Assembly: GCA_013397865.1 (NCBI GenBank)
Contig: VZTI01001048.1
Location: forward strand, 5,788,705 to 5,852,704
DNA from: Struthidea cinerea
Taxonomy: Eukaryota; Chordata; Aves; Passeriformes; Corcoracidae
Reading direction: 5' to 3'
Length of the DNA stretch: 64,000 nt
Each line of letters opens with the position of its first letter. Position 1 is the first letter of the stretch. Below are positions 36,901-49,600 of this stretch, piece by piece. Below the pieces are notes generated by a model. That model worked only from the letters and a program-made list of their open reading frames with translations, was not told where the DNA came from and ran no database searches. The translations under genes were made by a program, and so were the position numbers.

Positions 36901-39900
36901 ATCAGTCTGGAGAGAAGCATGTGTGGATTTAGTAATGGTAATAGGAAAGAATTGAAAAGGGTTCCCTTGAGAAGGCCACAAAAATGTGAGCTGCTTTTAA
37001 TCCCAGAAGAGTAACATGGTATTACAGCTATTTCTGAATTTCAGAATTTGCCTGCTCCTGCCTGCTCCCAATTGTTTCAGTTTCACCACCATTGCTTTGT
37101 TCCTCCTCTTGATGGTTATCAGGCAATAACATCACACTATGAAACACTCTACTATTTCCTTGAGACTAGTTTTGCTGTGACTTGCACAAACAAGCTGTAC
37201 AATCAGAGAGCTGGCAAACCCGAACATTTCAGCATAGCTGAGATCTATGCTGTAGTAGCCAAGCTGCTTGCTTGCTTTTTTATCTCCTCCTCTCAAGAGG
37301 CCAAGAAGGCATTGCCCAGAGGCCCTTAACTAATAGGGACCTGAAGACCTGAATTAGCATTCCAATCTTTTTATTAAAACAGCTCACAGCAGAAAAATAA
37401 ACCTGACCTGCTTACCATGGAGTAAGGCTTTGGGTTTGTATTATGCTTGTGTAATTCAAGCTGACATGAGCTGTTTTGGGGAGGAAGGAGAAGGCAAGTT
37501 CTGGATTTTGACTTAAAATGGCAGCGATGACTTGCATGCCCCCTCATATCACATGAGAAAATCAGTGGGGCTGACCATAAATTAGCAGATCTGATTCAGA
37601 GATTACAGAACAGAACTTGTCCTCAAGTTACTTTTGCCTGACACATTGATCGAAGTGGATTTGCATTCAGAATTTTTGCCTACAAAGTACTAGAATTCAT
37701 GACAGAATTAAAAGACAATTAAAATAATGCTCATTAGAAAGTGATTAGACATTAGGACCCTCTTAACTTGAAGAGTTGTTGGAAAAGGTCTATTTTGGAA
37801 TAAATTTTGCTAATGTATTCAACCAGAAAATATCAAAAACTGGATCCTGTGGGTTGCGTGCTTCTGAACATGAGATTTTGATAATCATGCTCTTGAAACC
37901 AGTTTTGTTTCACCTTCATCTGCAGTAGTTTTTGCCCTCTTAAAAAACATGGGTTTTACTACAGATTCACTTACGTATGCAACATGTACAGACAACTGAG
38001 GAACAACAGTTCTGTCTTAATGAGGTCAGATGCTCTTGTCTGCAAGATATTTTCTTAGTGTGCACACAGTCACGTATTCAAAGCAGAAAATTATAGGATG
38101 GTAATTTAAGCTTAACATCTTTCATTACTGGGTGTACCAGTCAATCTTGTATCTTTTTTTTTGGCATGTTAAATTATATTTCTGCATGTCATTGTCTAAA
38201 TTGTGTATTACCTTTCCAAAACTCCCAGGGACACAGTCAACTCACATTTACAATTAAGGCTGGATTCTAAGTCAGATTTTTTCTATTCAGTTTAAAAGCC
38301 TGATGAATTAGTGAGGGAAAAAAAAAAAAAAACAAGCCAGCTCTACAGTATTTTAACCAAAATACTTCAGCAGAAGCTGCCTGAGATTTCAGCTACATAA
38401 TTAGAAGGATTTTGGTAGTTTTATTGTCTAAATAGCAATGTAGGGAGCGAACAAGTGGCTTGAATAAACTTATTTCCAACAGTTATGCAAATGAAAAGCG
38501 TGGGCTGAGGAGATGAGCATACTGTAAAGTTAACAGAAAAATAGGGGCTTCAGTGTATAGAAACTGTATAATGCCATTGAGGGCCCATGGCTCCAGGCCC
38601 AGGGTTGGGATGTGTTACCCACCAGTGCTATCGGAAGAACTTCCTACATGCTGACAATACATCCCTGCACACCATCCCTCTCCCCCTTTCTACCCTACAA
38701 TTCTCTTTCAGTAACTTGAAAGTTTTGAAGGACCTTGCGTGCCTTACACTAAGCCAGGCACTGCTTCCAATGTTACCTGAGCTGACTTGTGGATCCTAAA
38801 ATGCTGTTTAATATGCACAAGCTTTGCAAGGCGAGGTAAGCCAACTTAACCTAACACAGAACTTGACATTATATAAAACCCAATCAGGAACTGGGGAGAA
38901 AAGGAGAGTATAGATGAAGAGAAATGTCAGGGTAACAGATATGAAGGGAATTTCCTTAACAAGGTCAGTTAAAATTAGCATGAACGCAAAGCAACAAATC
39001 AGGTATGTGTCCTGCCTGTGTAAAGACAAGTTAGTTTGTTATTACTGATTAGGTGAAGAGAAGGGCTCTGTTCAGAGATTGCGTTATTCTTGCATTGAAT
39101 TTGTATTCAGGAGCAATTTTCTAGTCTGAAACGTAATTAAAGTCAATACTTGATACCGTGGCCATCTGTTAGCAAGTTTACACAAAGACGGTAGAAAAAA
39201 GGTCTTATTTGATTGAGTTCTATTTAGAGTGTAATCATTTATTAAAATACGCCTGTGCTCTAGCTTGCTTTAAAAAGTTTCCAGAAACACCAAGGCAAAT
39301 GGTTGAAGTTTGTTCTTTCTGTCATTTTAGTAAGCCAGAATCAGCTGATTGCTACCAATAGCAAAGAGGAAGAGAATACAGGTTTTCACTTTTGAAGCAT
39401 GACACAATTTCAAAATCATGAAAAAAAGGGTCAGGAAATAATTCAAGTCACTGATTTTGCATGAAGATTTCCATCTTGAAAGACTCAATGTACATCAAAC
39501 CCCTGCTTTTCCAGCTAGATGAATACAGGTCACAAGCCAACAAAACTTGTGAAATCCAGGTACAGCACGCCCACTGTATTGGGCAATCAATCTTAGTCTG
39601 CTTTAATCGAGTATTCTACATGTCACTTACATTGTCTTAGTCCCAAGCACACAAGCTAAAACTAATGCCTCACTTTATTTTATTTTTTTAAGGAATATCC
39701 CTTCAGTTGCCCACTCAAAGACTTCCTGAGTAACATTTTAGTCCTTATTTCTGTGTGCACTGTGGAGTTACAGCTCCTGTTGTGATCATTTGCAGTTAAT
39801 ACAGAAAAGCAGCAAGTGCCAGGTAGAATAATAGAGAAGCTGCTATTTGGGATCTGAACACGAACAAACTTCAAGGAAGATGAAAGCTTACACTGTGCAA

Positions 39901-42879
39901 ACAGCTTCAAGTAGCTGTTTTATAGTCTCCATAACAGCTGTGTAAGTTACGCAAGTATGAAGAGTAACCAAATGGAGCCAAGTTTAAACAGGGAGAGCCT
40001 CTATCACATCTGATTAGACAATGGCTGCGTTTAGGGTGCTTTCAGTTTAGAAACAAATTACCTAAAGGCATCAGGGCAGAACAGGATAAATGCAGATTTA
40101 CTGCCATTGCTTCACCTCTGCCTGTTCTTGTTATCCCCAGTCACTGCAGTGCTTCCACCTCATACTGGGGAGCCTGTGCTCTCCTGCCTGTGCAAAGCTC
40201 CTTCCCCGTCAGATGTAGAAGAGCTGTTATGGGGCAACTCTTGCTGTAAGTGACGAGTAGCCATGGATCTAGAGATGCTGTGGGGCATCCCCTTCCTCTG
40301 CCAACCACTTCAGCCTCTTCTCTTTATCCAGCAGTGTTAATTCTGCTGGCAGTTGTTGGCCTAACTCTGTGAGCTAAGATTGAGAGGGATGGAAAAAGCT
40401 GTCCAACTTAATAAAAAGGAAACAAAGAAGTGCCATTGACGTGTGAGCACACAGAATTAAATTTCAGACATGCACACGCAAAAAATAGACAATTAGATAA
40501 CCTATATTTCACTTATAAGGAACTTAGGTATTACTCAACACTGTATGCTTTAGCAGACAGCTTGATTAAACAAGGGAATGAATAGCAGTATTTTTATCAG
40601 AAGGGCAAAGAGGAATGAATAGCTTGAGCAGTGTGGAAGAAAGTAAAGTCTTTCTGCTTCCTTAAGTTGATTAGTGTTCTTTGCAGATACACTGTCTCAA
40701 CTTTTGCAGTAATTCTGTTCTCTTTCCCTGCTAGCTGGGAGGTTTGTTTGCATTACTCGTGTTAAAGCATAGTCACCTCTAGGAATGCTGGTAGCCATTA
40801 TCAATGGCAAATATTATTTAATGAGTCTGGTTCCTGGAAAAAAAATTTAAATGGAAAATGCCACATAAGTAGGCACAACACAAAACTGACATAAAAATCT
40901 TTTAATAAATTGGCAGTGATTTGCTCTTATATTTTTTCATAAGTGCACAGCAGATTATTCTCTCTGCCAGTGACTCAGCTGGTAACTGGAGTAAGGAGGG
41001 GAGCTGGGAGGAGTTAGTGAAGGGCCTTTTATATTTGTTTTGTTAAGTAATATCTCCTGCTCTGCGATGTTAACTTGAAAACAAACACACTCAGTGAGAA
41101 TACTGGAAGATTTTATACTCTGGAAAATGCACCCACTAGGGAACCTAGTTGCATAAACACAATGACACCTTTATAAACAAGTTTTAAGGCAAAAATCAAA
41201 ACAGATGTTCTGAAATTAATTCACCATCGCCACTCTGAAGTTTTTAAGTGGAATTCTAAAAAAAAGATGCTGTTTTTAATAATTATTGAATGATTCATAA
41301 ATAGTTGATATAAATACTACAGTGAGCTGAAAACATGTTTCACCTTCTTAAACAAGGGGAACCAAGTAACACAAAGACCAGAGAATTAATCAGAGAATTA
41401 CGGTTAGAACTGCTGTAGCACTTTTTTGTTCAAAGCACTTTTCATGAGCTAATGAAAATGGTCTGGCAGTACCTGTAATAAGATATTAGAAAGACTCTCT
41501 AAAGCAGCAAAGGCAGGGAATAACATCTGAAATTACAGAAAAACTACTCTGCCAAATGCTTTATTCGAAACAAAAATAAGTGAGTCCTTGTGATGAGAGG
41601 GGAAGCTGTGGTTTGAACAGTAGAAGCAAAAATACATGTCTGTATTGCTAAGGATTTCTCTTTTTAATCTTTTTTTCAACACTCAAGGAATAAGAAAGAA
41701 ATTTGAAGAACAAAATGTAAGTGCTGACTGATTTGGATGCTTAATTTAGCATATATTGGCCCAGACTCTTAGGATCTGCTTTATTATCTGATCCTCCAAA
41801 GAGTACCAACCACCTACAACTTTGGGCAGCGTTACTGAGCGTTTGTGCTCTGAAGGCTTGTCCTCAGGCACCTCAACTTCTGCAATAAAAAAAGAGGAGC
41901 ACATTATCGGTCATCTCCTTGGACGACCCAGAGCAGTGTTGGGTGAGGCTGCGGAGCAGTGCCTGGGATAGCCGGGTCCAGCTCACCTGTCAGAAGCCCG
42001 CCGCCGGTTTTAAAGGTGCCTCCCTGCCCCGGCCAAGGCAGTATCTCTAAAATCCTCATGAACAACCTAAACGCTCTATCAGTATGATGAAAGCTGGTCA
42101 CTCACCTCCTTGTATAACACAAAGGACACGGGATTGCAGCAAAGGGTCAAAGTGGCCGGAGAAATGTAAACACTGCTTTATGGGGGTGCCCCGTATCTGC
42201 CTTAGGCAGCCAGTGACACCAGATAAACAGCAGCCGGCCAGCGGGCTCCTTTGTTTCGTGCCTCTGCCGCCTCCAGAGGGAGGGGGCGCGGGGCCGGGGG
42301 TGCCGCAGCGGAGCGGGGCCGGGGGCGGCCCGGGCAGGGGCGGGAGACGCAGAGCGCGTCCGGCCACAGCTCGGGGCAGCACAGGGATGGGGGACAGGCT
42401 GCTGTGCTCCGAGAGTTTTTAACTTGGTAGGAGGCACTGCAGCGGCACTCGCGGTGCCTTCCGCTTTCCCGAGGCTTCCACAGGGTCGCGTCTCAGCCCC
42501 GCAGGGTGTCACGTCCCCGCGGAGCCCTGCGACATCCCAACCGGGAGCGGCGGCGGAGGAGCGCTCGGGGCAGAGCCGGTGCGGGCTGCGGGGAGCGCGC
42601 CCTGCCCTGCCGTGCCCCGCCCCGCCGCCCCTGCCTCACCTTCCGCAGCTCCTTCTCGATCTCCCCGGCTTTCAGAACGATGGGGCCCCGCACCGCGTAT
42701 TCCACCGCCTTCACTTGCGGGTTCATGGACTCCAGCGTCAGGATCTTCTCCCTGCTCGCCTTCTCGTTGATCTTCACGGCGGAGGCCTTGGCAGCACTGC
42801 TCCAGCGCACCGTCCCCTCCCGCCGGGGACCCCGCGGCTGCCGCCCGGCCGCCAGCGAAGCGGCGCAGCGCAGAGCCAT
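18982..42879 (-). CDS. GPT2: Alanine aminotransferase 2, mitochondrial, complete, eleven exons
   Basis: PLP enzyme that interconverts alanine + 2-oxoglutarate and pyruvate + glutamate in the mitochondrial matrix. Exons in transcript order: 42879-42640, 32470-32381, 30883-30775, 27127-26994, 25008-24765, 23998-23919, 23364-23228, 22535-22361, 21590-21435, 20410-20298, 19072-18982. All have AG/GT borders and matching phase, giving 522 residues (human 523). Residues 1-45 are a basic presequence-like N-terminus. The aminotransferase fold follows, with ILTLESMNPQVKAVEYAVRG, the PLP-phosphate region LTTGASDGIS, NPGNPTG, LLADEVYQDNVYS and the Schiff-base lysine K340 in SFHSTSKGYMGECGYRGGY. The C-terminus is [20 protein letters not shown] to FLEKYA. 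The mitochondrial isoform is favoured over GPT1 by sequence, length and by synteny with DNAJA2 and C16orf87. No frameshift or stop is seen. Confidence 0.97.
23228..23364 (-). CDS. GPT2: GPT2 exon 7, carrying the catalytic PLP lysine
   Basis: Encodes residues 300-344 plus two bases of the next codon. It starts VYQDNVYSEGCQFHSFKK and ends ASFHSTSKGYMG, with donor GGCGA|GTAAGT. K340 is the residue expected to form the internal aldimine with PLP, equivalent to K341 in human by alignment from memory. The split Glu codon is completed by exon 8 (A at 22535, then CGYRGGYMEV). Confidence 0.95.
25027..25077. repeat. A-rich simple sequence
   Basis: About 18 consecutive A followed by AAAAAAACCCAACCAAAC and a second A run, in the GPT2 intron between exons 4 and 5 (just upstream of exon 5 on the coding strand). 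Read on the coding strand it is a T/GG-rich tract and may serve as an extended pyrimidine-rich region. Confidence 0.75.
31979..32010. repeat. AGT/ACAAGT microsatellite
   Basis: Imperfect (AGT)n with interspersed ACA triplets, 32 bases, in GPT2 intron 2. It is short and interrupted, so probably not highly mutable. Confidence 0.7.
33673..33748. repeat. Short tandem repeat, 29-base unit
   Basis: Two consecutive 29-base units (33673-33701 and 33702-33730) beginning ATGCCAAGATTTGGAGG differ at one base, and a decayed partial third copy (TTTTTAAGATCTGGAGG) follows. Sub-units of AAGATTTGG recur within each copy. It lies in GPT2 intron 1. Confidence 0.85.
38310..38334. repeat. Poly(A) tract
   Basis: Run of about 19 A in GPT2 intron 1, not preceded by a recognisable retroposed gene or element. 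Confidence 0.8.
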
Positions 42880-43860
42880 GTCCGTCCTTCCGCCCCGGCA
42901 GTCCCCTGGCCCGCGGCCGCACAGCCTTGCCGCAGCTTGCCTGGCAACCAAGACAAACCGATGCATGGTTGTTCGGGTAGTTCCCAAAGACAGATTAAGG
43001 ATACAAGTGCTGGGGATCGGTGTATTTTGTAATCGGAACCGGGCGCTAGTCAGATGCACGCGAGCAGGAGATGTAGTCAGAAGAAATGCCGAAGAGCTGG
43101 CACAGTTACACGTATACGCTCGATCCTCTCATGTCCAGATCCCACAAACTTAATTGCAATGGATACAACTGATCTTGCAATGTTGCGAAGCCACCACAGG
43201 AGCAATAGATCCCACCATTGCATCCGAATAGCGCTGCAGCCCCCTGTCCCCAACAGAAGTGCCCGCGCTAGTCCTCTGGAAGAGTCCCGGGCAAACCCAT
43301 CCTTCTCCCAGCCGGCGCTGGCCCCGGCCCCGGGGCGTGCTAAGGTGTGATTGCACCAGCCAGGCTGCGGGCGCGCTGCCTGGCGGGGGATGTAGTCCCG
43401 TCTGCGCCTGCCCACAGCATCAGGTCATGGGCAGGGAACTACCGCACCCAGAGGCCTCCCTGGGCCGCTCCCGCATTGTCTGCAGGGCGGGGCGCGCTCC
43501 TGCTGCTGGAGATGCTGGGGGAACCGGGGTCAGGGCGAGTGCGGGGGATTTTCCTGAGAGAATGACAAAGCCAAGTGTTCTCGGTGCCACGGAGCGCGTC
43601 GCTGCCGCTGAGAGCCCGCGGTGCCGCCGCCTGCCCGCGCACAGAGCGCTCCCTTTGTCTGGGTGTGCTTTTCTGCTCTGAGTGTGAGAAGTGCGGCGTT
43701 GCCCACGCTGACTCTCCTCTCTCCGTGGGGAAAAGGCCGCCTGCGCTGGTTTCGCAGCCTGGCGTGGCTCTGGGAATGCGCCGCGGGGTGCACGGTGGGG
43801 TCTGTGGGTGGGTCACCTGTTGCGGGGCTGCTGGAGAGCGGCTCTAGAGTCGGGCAGGCA
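42230..43860. promoter_or_regulatory. GPT2: CpG island at the GPT2 5' end
   Basis: Dense GC/CpG sequence spans the start of intron 1, exon 1 and about 1 kb upstream, with GGGCGG and CCCGCCCC boxes near 42300-42340 and 42605-42630. No clear TATA box. The flanks on both sides are AT-rich. Overlapping long frames on both strands here are GC-driven shadows. I infer that this is the GPT2 promoter; no divergent gene is seen upstream. Confidence 0.7.
42640..42879 (-). CDS. GPT2: GPT2 exon 1 with mitochondrial presequence
   Basis: Encodes residues 1-80: MALRCAASLAAGRQPRGPRR, a Ser/Lys-rich linker, then ILTLESMNPQ and AGEIEKELRK, with donor AAG|GTGAGG. The start at 42879 gives an N-terminus of the same length as human GPT2 (45 against 46 residues before ILTLES). 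The N-terminus is Arg/Ala/Ser-rich and free of acidic residues for about 20 residues, as expected for a matrix-targeting signal. In-frame ATGs also exist at 42966 and 43059. Confidence 0.88.
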
Positions 43861-46800
43861 GCGAGGCTGAACAAGCGCCAGAGCCTTGTCCCTCACCCTG
43901 TCACTCTGCCAGGGGAGCATTTGCTCCTGATCCTTCCCTCCCGCAGGAACAAGCCGGTCCTCTTTCACAGTTTCCTCATTGTTTCCAGATGATGAAAATG
44001 TTTTTATCTCTCGGGTTCAGTTCAGCTTTCATAGCAAATCACTGGATGTCTTCCATGAAATACAACAGCAGCAGAATTCAGGGGAGAGAGAAGTAAATGC
44101 TCTCTCCTTCTTGCTGCCCTTGGGGAGGATAAGGCCCTTTATTACGCGTCCTGGGTGCCCAGAAGAGCCTCCTTGTTTGTGCTCAGAGAGTGGAATAAGG
44201 GATCATTCACTCAGGAATATTCCTATGACCTAATGTTACCTCCCTGAGTAAGAGCCTGGGCTGTAAATCAGCCTTATTTGTGAATTGTTTTTGTAGAAGC
44301 TTCTTTTTACTTTCTTTTTCGTCACTTAGAGAGAATATGGCAAACCAGCTTCCTAATTTTAGGTGCCTAAATTAGATGGTTTGAGACTTGGGTTATGTTC
44401 TGTTTTGGTATTTTCCTCAGCTGATGAAGAGCAAGGAAGCTGCTTTTGCTGTGTTTGATTTTATTTCATTACATACAATTATATATTGAGCCTTTTTATT
44501 TGTCTTTTACTATTTCTTCTTTCTAACAAGCTTCTGCTTGCCATAGTGTTTCGTTTCACTAGTAATTTGCTCCAGTCCTTATTCTATTTCAAGTGCAGTA
44601 TTTTTCAGCACTTACTCTGTGCTAATTTAAAAATAATTGCTGCTTGAAGATTTTAGTCAATTCATAGTTAACAAAATAACAGAGATGGGATTTTTTTTGT
44701 GCTGAAGGAACATTCTTGAGGTAGTGCAGAAAACTCATTTGTTTTTTTTTCCAGTCATTGTACTGATTGTACTAAGAGCTTTTTCTTGTTTACTGTTCAG
44801 TTTGTGAAGGCCATGTAGAGTGTTTCTGGCCCTGCTTGTTCTCCCTCCAAAATTCTGCCCACAGAATGACCCAATAGAGTGCTCTGTTAGAAATTCAAGT
44901 TCCAAGAAGTCCATTTTTGTTTACTTGAAGCTGCAGCAACTGTTGCAGGACATTGTATCTGATCCCCCCCCACATTTTAAACCTTTTTAACTTGTGAAAT
45001 GTTAGGTTTTGGAGCCTGTATGTTTTGACACATTACTTTTAAAGTTGTCATCAGTCATGTATCTGGAAAGCCGAGTGCTCTCGGAATCTGGCAGTTTGAT
45101 TGATAATTAACAAACAGTGTCTTGGTGCCTTTTCTCTAGGTTTGATAAAAAGTAGTTCAGAAGAAAATATTTCAGGCTGTGGTAAGACATGTCAAGGTTG
45201 GATTTACCACAAAACCAGACTGGATTTTATAGTAAACTTTAATCAGATTACCTGAAATGTTCAAATTATTTTAAGTTCTAATATTTACATTCAGTGGATA
45301 CAAGTAGCCTTCCCAGGTATCTTAATTCAAGTGTATTTCATGGTTCCTTGGAAATCAAGGTTGAAATGCTACCCAGACTATTAAAAATCAAAGTTTGGAT
45401 TGTAATTTGGAAACACTAATTTTGCTGGGGGAAGAACACAAGTTAACCTTTGCTCTTGGTCCACATGTTGCTGTTCCACCCCCAATCTATCCCCCAGAAA
45501 GAGCTGGCGTAGCAGAAAGTGTCCAGCCAGCACTGCCCCCATGCCTCTGATTGATCCCCCACAAGCAAAGGTACAGATCCCCTGACATGTCTGTTTCTGC
45601 ACTGGTGACAATCCAAGCAAGCCCTCACACCTTGCTTGCAAATTTTGTAAGGCTGCTGGTTAGCGTGTAACACAGGGCAGCCTTGGAATGAGGCTCGGCA
45701 CCTGCAAACGCACTGTGCACAAGCCAAAATGGTTTCAGTAAAACACTGGAATAAATATATGCAAAACTGGAATTCAATAGTCTGGTTAATTTCCTAAGGT
45801 TAGAAATGCACACAGGAAATAAATAGGATGAAACAAAGCCTTTCCATGGTAAATGCAGTATGGTGTTAGAGAAAAGTATCTCTCTCTTTACATGTGGTAA
45901 ATGTACCTCCAAAGGTTATTTTAATACAGATGCTTTCCTGAAAGTAAATAGCATAGGATGAACTTGCAATGTTGAGGCAAAGTTGTTCCTAAACAAGTGT
46001 GAAAATCATATGAACCCAAATTTCAGACAAACCAGACATAGAAGGTGGACAGTGCTGCTTATCAAGGTTCTTCGATCTCCATGTTGCATTCCATCTTTAG
46101 TCATAAAGACACAGGCTGGTTTTCTTGCAGTTATAAGAAACTAAAATAATGAATTTTGTGTTGATGGTGCCGAGCTAGAGATACAGAACAGTAGCAAATG
46201 TATAAATACATAGAAAGGTAGATGGAGACTTGGAGAAATGAAGGTGATAAACAGAATAACAGCTGCTGTCACATGTTTCCATTCTGACAGACCTTCAGCA
46301 AGCTGCTTTGCCATGAATAGCTGCATGGTTTAAACCCCATGATTACAATAATGACATGGTAACTGAGCATTCATTCTGCTACTGCTATTTCATTGAAAGA
46401 AAGACACTGGATAGAAAACTGCTCTCAACAGCTTAAAATGCCAAAGTGTTGTTAATGATATTTAGCACTCTTTGAGCACACTAAGTAAATGGAAACCACA
46501 TTATGAAAACTAGGTTTGTTTAGACAAAAAGAGCAAGGTTTTCTGTATTCTGTGTTGTACAAGTAGAGAGGATGGTTTTTTCCTGTGGAGTACTGCTCAT
46601 GATAGCAGTTCAGAGTACAAGGAGCATCTTCAGAGAAATTACTGTTCCTACTGTTCTTCAAACTGAACATAAATCTTTAAGATTTGGTGCCAAGCTCAAT
46701 GCAGTCCACTGCAAAAGTGCCGGTTAAGTGACTTCATATCTTAATGTTTAGCAACTCTCATTATCTCATGATGAGCAAAAAACAAAACAAAAAAAAAAGC

Positions 46801-49600
46801 CCAACCTCCTATCCCAAAACCAAATTCAGATGGAATGTGTAAAATAGTCTATTGAATTCTCTTCATGAGAACCAATTGTAAAGACGCTCTATGAAAATGT
46901 AAGATTTTTGGTGAAAATAAATTATTTTGTAGAAACCAAATAGTTCTGAACACCATGTGGATTTTAAAAAAGTTTCCCACAAAAAAAGGACTGATATGTG
47001 AGAATAAAATGTTGGAAGCCTTTTTTTGGGGAACAGTAGGTGCTACTGCCATCAAATAGTTTAAGTTATTGGTATTTTAGGAAAAGCTTCTTTTTAAAAT
47101 CTGGTGCTGTGGCCCTTTTCTCTCAGGTAAGCTTTAATATGCTCAGCTGAGCTGGAGGCAGGAGCCAGCCTAAGCCTGGGCTTCCTGAAACCAAGAGGCT
47201 TCAATGCTTACCAACATTTTGTATTAAAAATTGCTTTGTAGATGGGAAACACTCAATATTTAGCTGTACTTGGAGAACAAAGCCAACATTTGTGCCACTT
47301 AAATGTTGTTCTTACCCAAGTTCAGAGAAATGGAATCTCAAAGGACTTGTTAGGCACGACTTTGATTCCCTATAAAAGGACTCAGAGGGGACTCAGATTA
47401 CAACTGCCCTGAAATCTACTGATGAGAAGCACAGTAACATTATTAAGTATTACCAACTATTGTTATTATCAAAACTACCAAAATCAGAGTCATAAAATAG
47501 GATTAAAGCTTGTCTGTATAATCAATGTATTTTTTATATAGTGCTTTATTCTTGCCAGTTGAATACTGTCACATTACACCTTCAATTCCTTCGTGGTAAC
47601 ATCGCAAATATTATCATCTAGCTCTTCCCATTATTTGTAATTTTGGTGTCATACATCCTATTCTAGTATTTTAGCTATAACTTAAGAATTCTCTACATAG
47701 TACTTTGGCCGTGGAAAGAATAAAACCCCTGCTGATTATAGCTTCCTAATTAGGAAGTTGTAACTTAACCAGGATGTGTTTTATAACCTTTTTGACACAA
47801 GGTTGCACAGCACTTTAGGAATTTAATTTCTCAATTTGCTGTGTTTTGTCAGCGCTTTGAGGCTGACAGAGCCCAAGGCTGTCAGCTCTCCCAGGGGACA
47901 CTGCAGGAGAGTAGGATGCTTCCAAATTGCTTGGAGTGGTGAGCAGAAATACAACTCAGGAGTGCTTCTGTCTCCCACTCTAAAGTGGATTATATATGTG
48001 AATTGTTCCTACTTTTTGTTTCCTTGTAAAATTATAGTAGCACACCAAAATACTGCCATGTGCAGGCAGTTGATGTGTCAGGCAGTGACCGGAAAAACTT
48101 CTCAGGCCATTCAGCTTAGCTGGAGTCTGTGGTGAAAACAGCCAAGAAAATGAGCCATCAGGCACTTACAAAGTCATGTGTAGCTTTTCATAAAATAGAG
48201 AAATTGCATAACTTTCTTATTTTCTCTTTAAATTGGTGTAAAATACATTTTAAGTGAGGCTTGGTCTTGCAAAGTGCCTCTGATTGACTCTCTTAAGAGA
48301 GAAGGTATCTGTACCCTTAAAAAGGTATTTGTTGTCTTTGTCTCAATGCTGGATTAAATCTCTGAAATTGTGTAAAATAAATAGTCTTGGACTTTCAGAA
48401 CTCAAAACTAACGTGTTAAAAAATTAGAGTAACATGAAAAATACGTGTCTGGTAAATCAGTTTTCTAGCTAGGAACTATCTTGTTTGCATTCAGTAAGAA
48501 AATATTTTTGTTTGTATGGAATAGTTGAACAGCTGTCCCTGACTACTTTATTTGCTCTATAAAGAAAAACAGGGTATTATCACAGATCTCTGTGAGCTCT
48601 CTTGAATATTGATTAATTTATTTACTGGATACTGTTACTATACTCAGCAGAGCCCCCTGCTGTTATAAATCCTCCTCAAATACCTTTCTATGTTTTGCTA
48701 TGTCTGGACCTTATCAGTTAAGGGAAAATAATTAAAAGTCCAAACGTAAACCCAAGGTCCTGGTTGCACGGATTTGTTCTGGATTCAGGAATGAAATCTG
48801 GATGTTGTGCCTACATAGAACACATCTGCATTTTGGCAGCAGTCACAGTTTATATGGAAAATAAACCTGTCTTGTCTTTGTGTATCTCTGGAGAAAGACC
48901 TACGCCAATGAACTGGTATAGACTGGAAACAACATGCAGGGAGAACAGGGAAACAAATCCACCCTCTGAGTCATAACTTAAATACTGAGGAGGAAAGGAA
49001 AAGGGCAAATAAGCCAGTCTAGTAACTGTGTACACAGCCAGAAACCACCACACACATGGGGAGCCTCAGTGCTCACGAGGACAGAGCAGGACGTTCTCAT
49101 GCCCTGTGTGGGAACCAGGTTCAAGGCAGAGACTCGTGGAAGAGGAAGAAAAAAAAAAATCAACAGGTTGTACTGGCACAGGAGAGGACATTGCAAACGA
49201 TGTTTGATTCTTTATTCATCATACTATATTGGAAGTAAGGATGGAAAGGGCTGGCATGACAATCTGGAGCATACTCGCTAGGACATAAATGCATTAATAT
49301 GTGTCAGAAATTCAGGCCCTGCTGAGATAGCTGTTCCTGTTGCTCTGGTCCCGGTCCTGATAGTGGTTTGGCAGTAGCACACTGCTGTCTGAGGACATTG
49401 TACTCGAAAACATCCTCTTTGTGAGCGTAACCCCACTCAGAGGCACGGCCAGACACCCCGCTCTTGGACCACCAGGCTCCCAAAGGCACCAGTGCAGCAA
49501 GTGATAAACACCCCCTCTGCTGCGGCTTGTCTTCTTCTGAACTGAGATGGAGACCGCAGAAATGGTGCTTGGTGCTTCCTGACGGCATGGACATTTCAGG
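43861..49600. other. Intergenic between GPT2 and C16orf87
   Basis: AT-rich sequence between the two divergent genes. No exon, tRNA or full transposable element is recognised. A short A-rich tract lies at 46783-46804. The minus-strand frames at 45381-45912 have no recognisable protein family. The interval may hold distal regulatory DNA, but nothing in the sequence proves it. Confidence 0.5.

Larger units (their letters stand above)
32471..42639 (-). other. GPT2: GPT2 intron 1 (10.2 kb)
   Basis: The longest intron of the gene, between AAG|GTGAGG (42639) and TTTCTAG (32471). It contains a 29-base tandem repeat at 33673-33740, a poly(A) tract near 38313-38332 and a 139-codon minus-strand open frame at 34892-34473 with no protein family I recognise. 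Otherwise AT-rich with no exon identified. Confidence 0.8.

Noticed and set aside
42506..43153. 215-codon plus-strand open frame
   Set aside because: It lies antisense to GPT2 exon 1 within a CpG island; the long frame follows from GC-rich sequence and no domain is visible.
43054..43992. Several plus- and minus-strand frames upstream of GPT2, considered as a divergent gene
   Set aside because: No splice-linked exons, no recognisable protein and heavy mutual overlap; explained by CpG-island composition.
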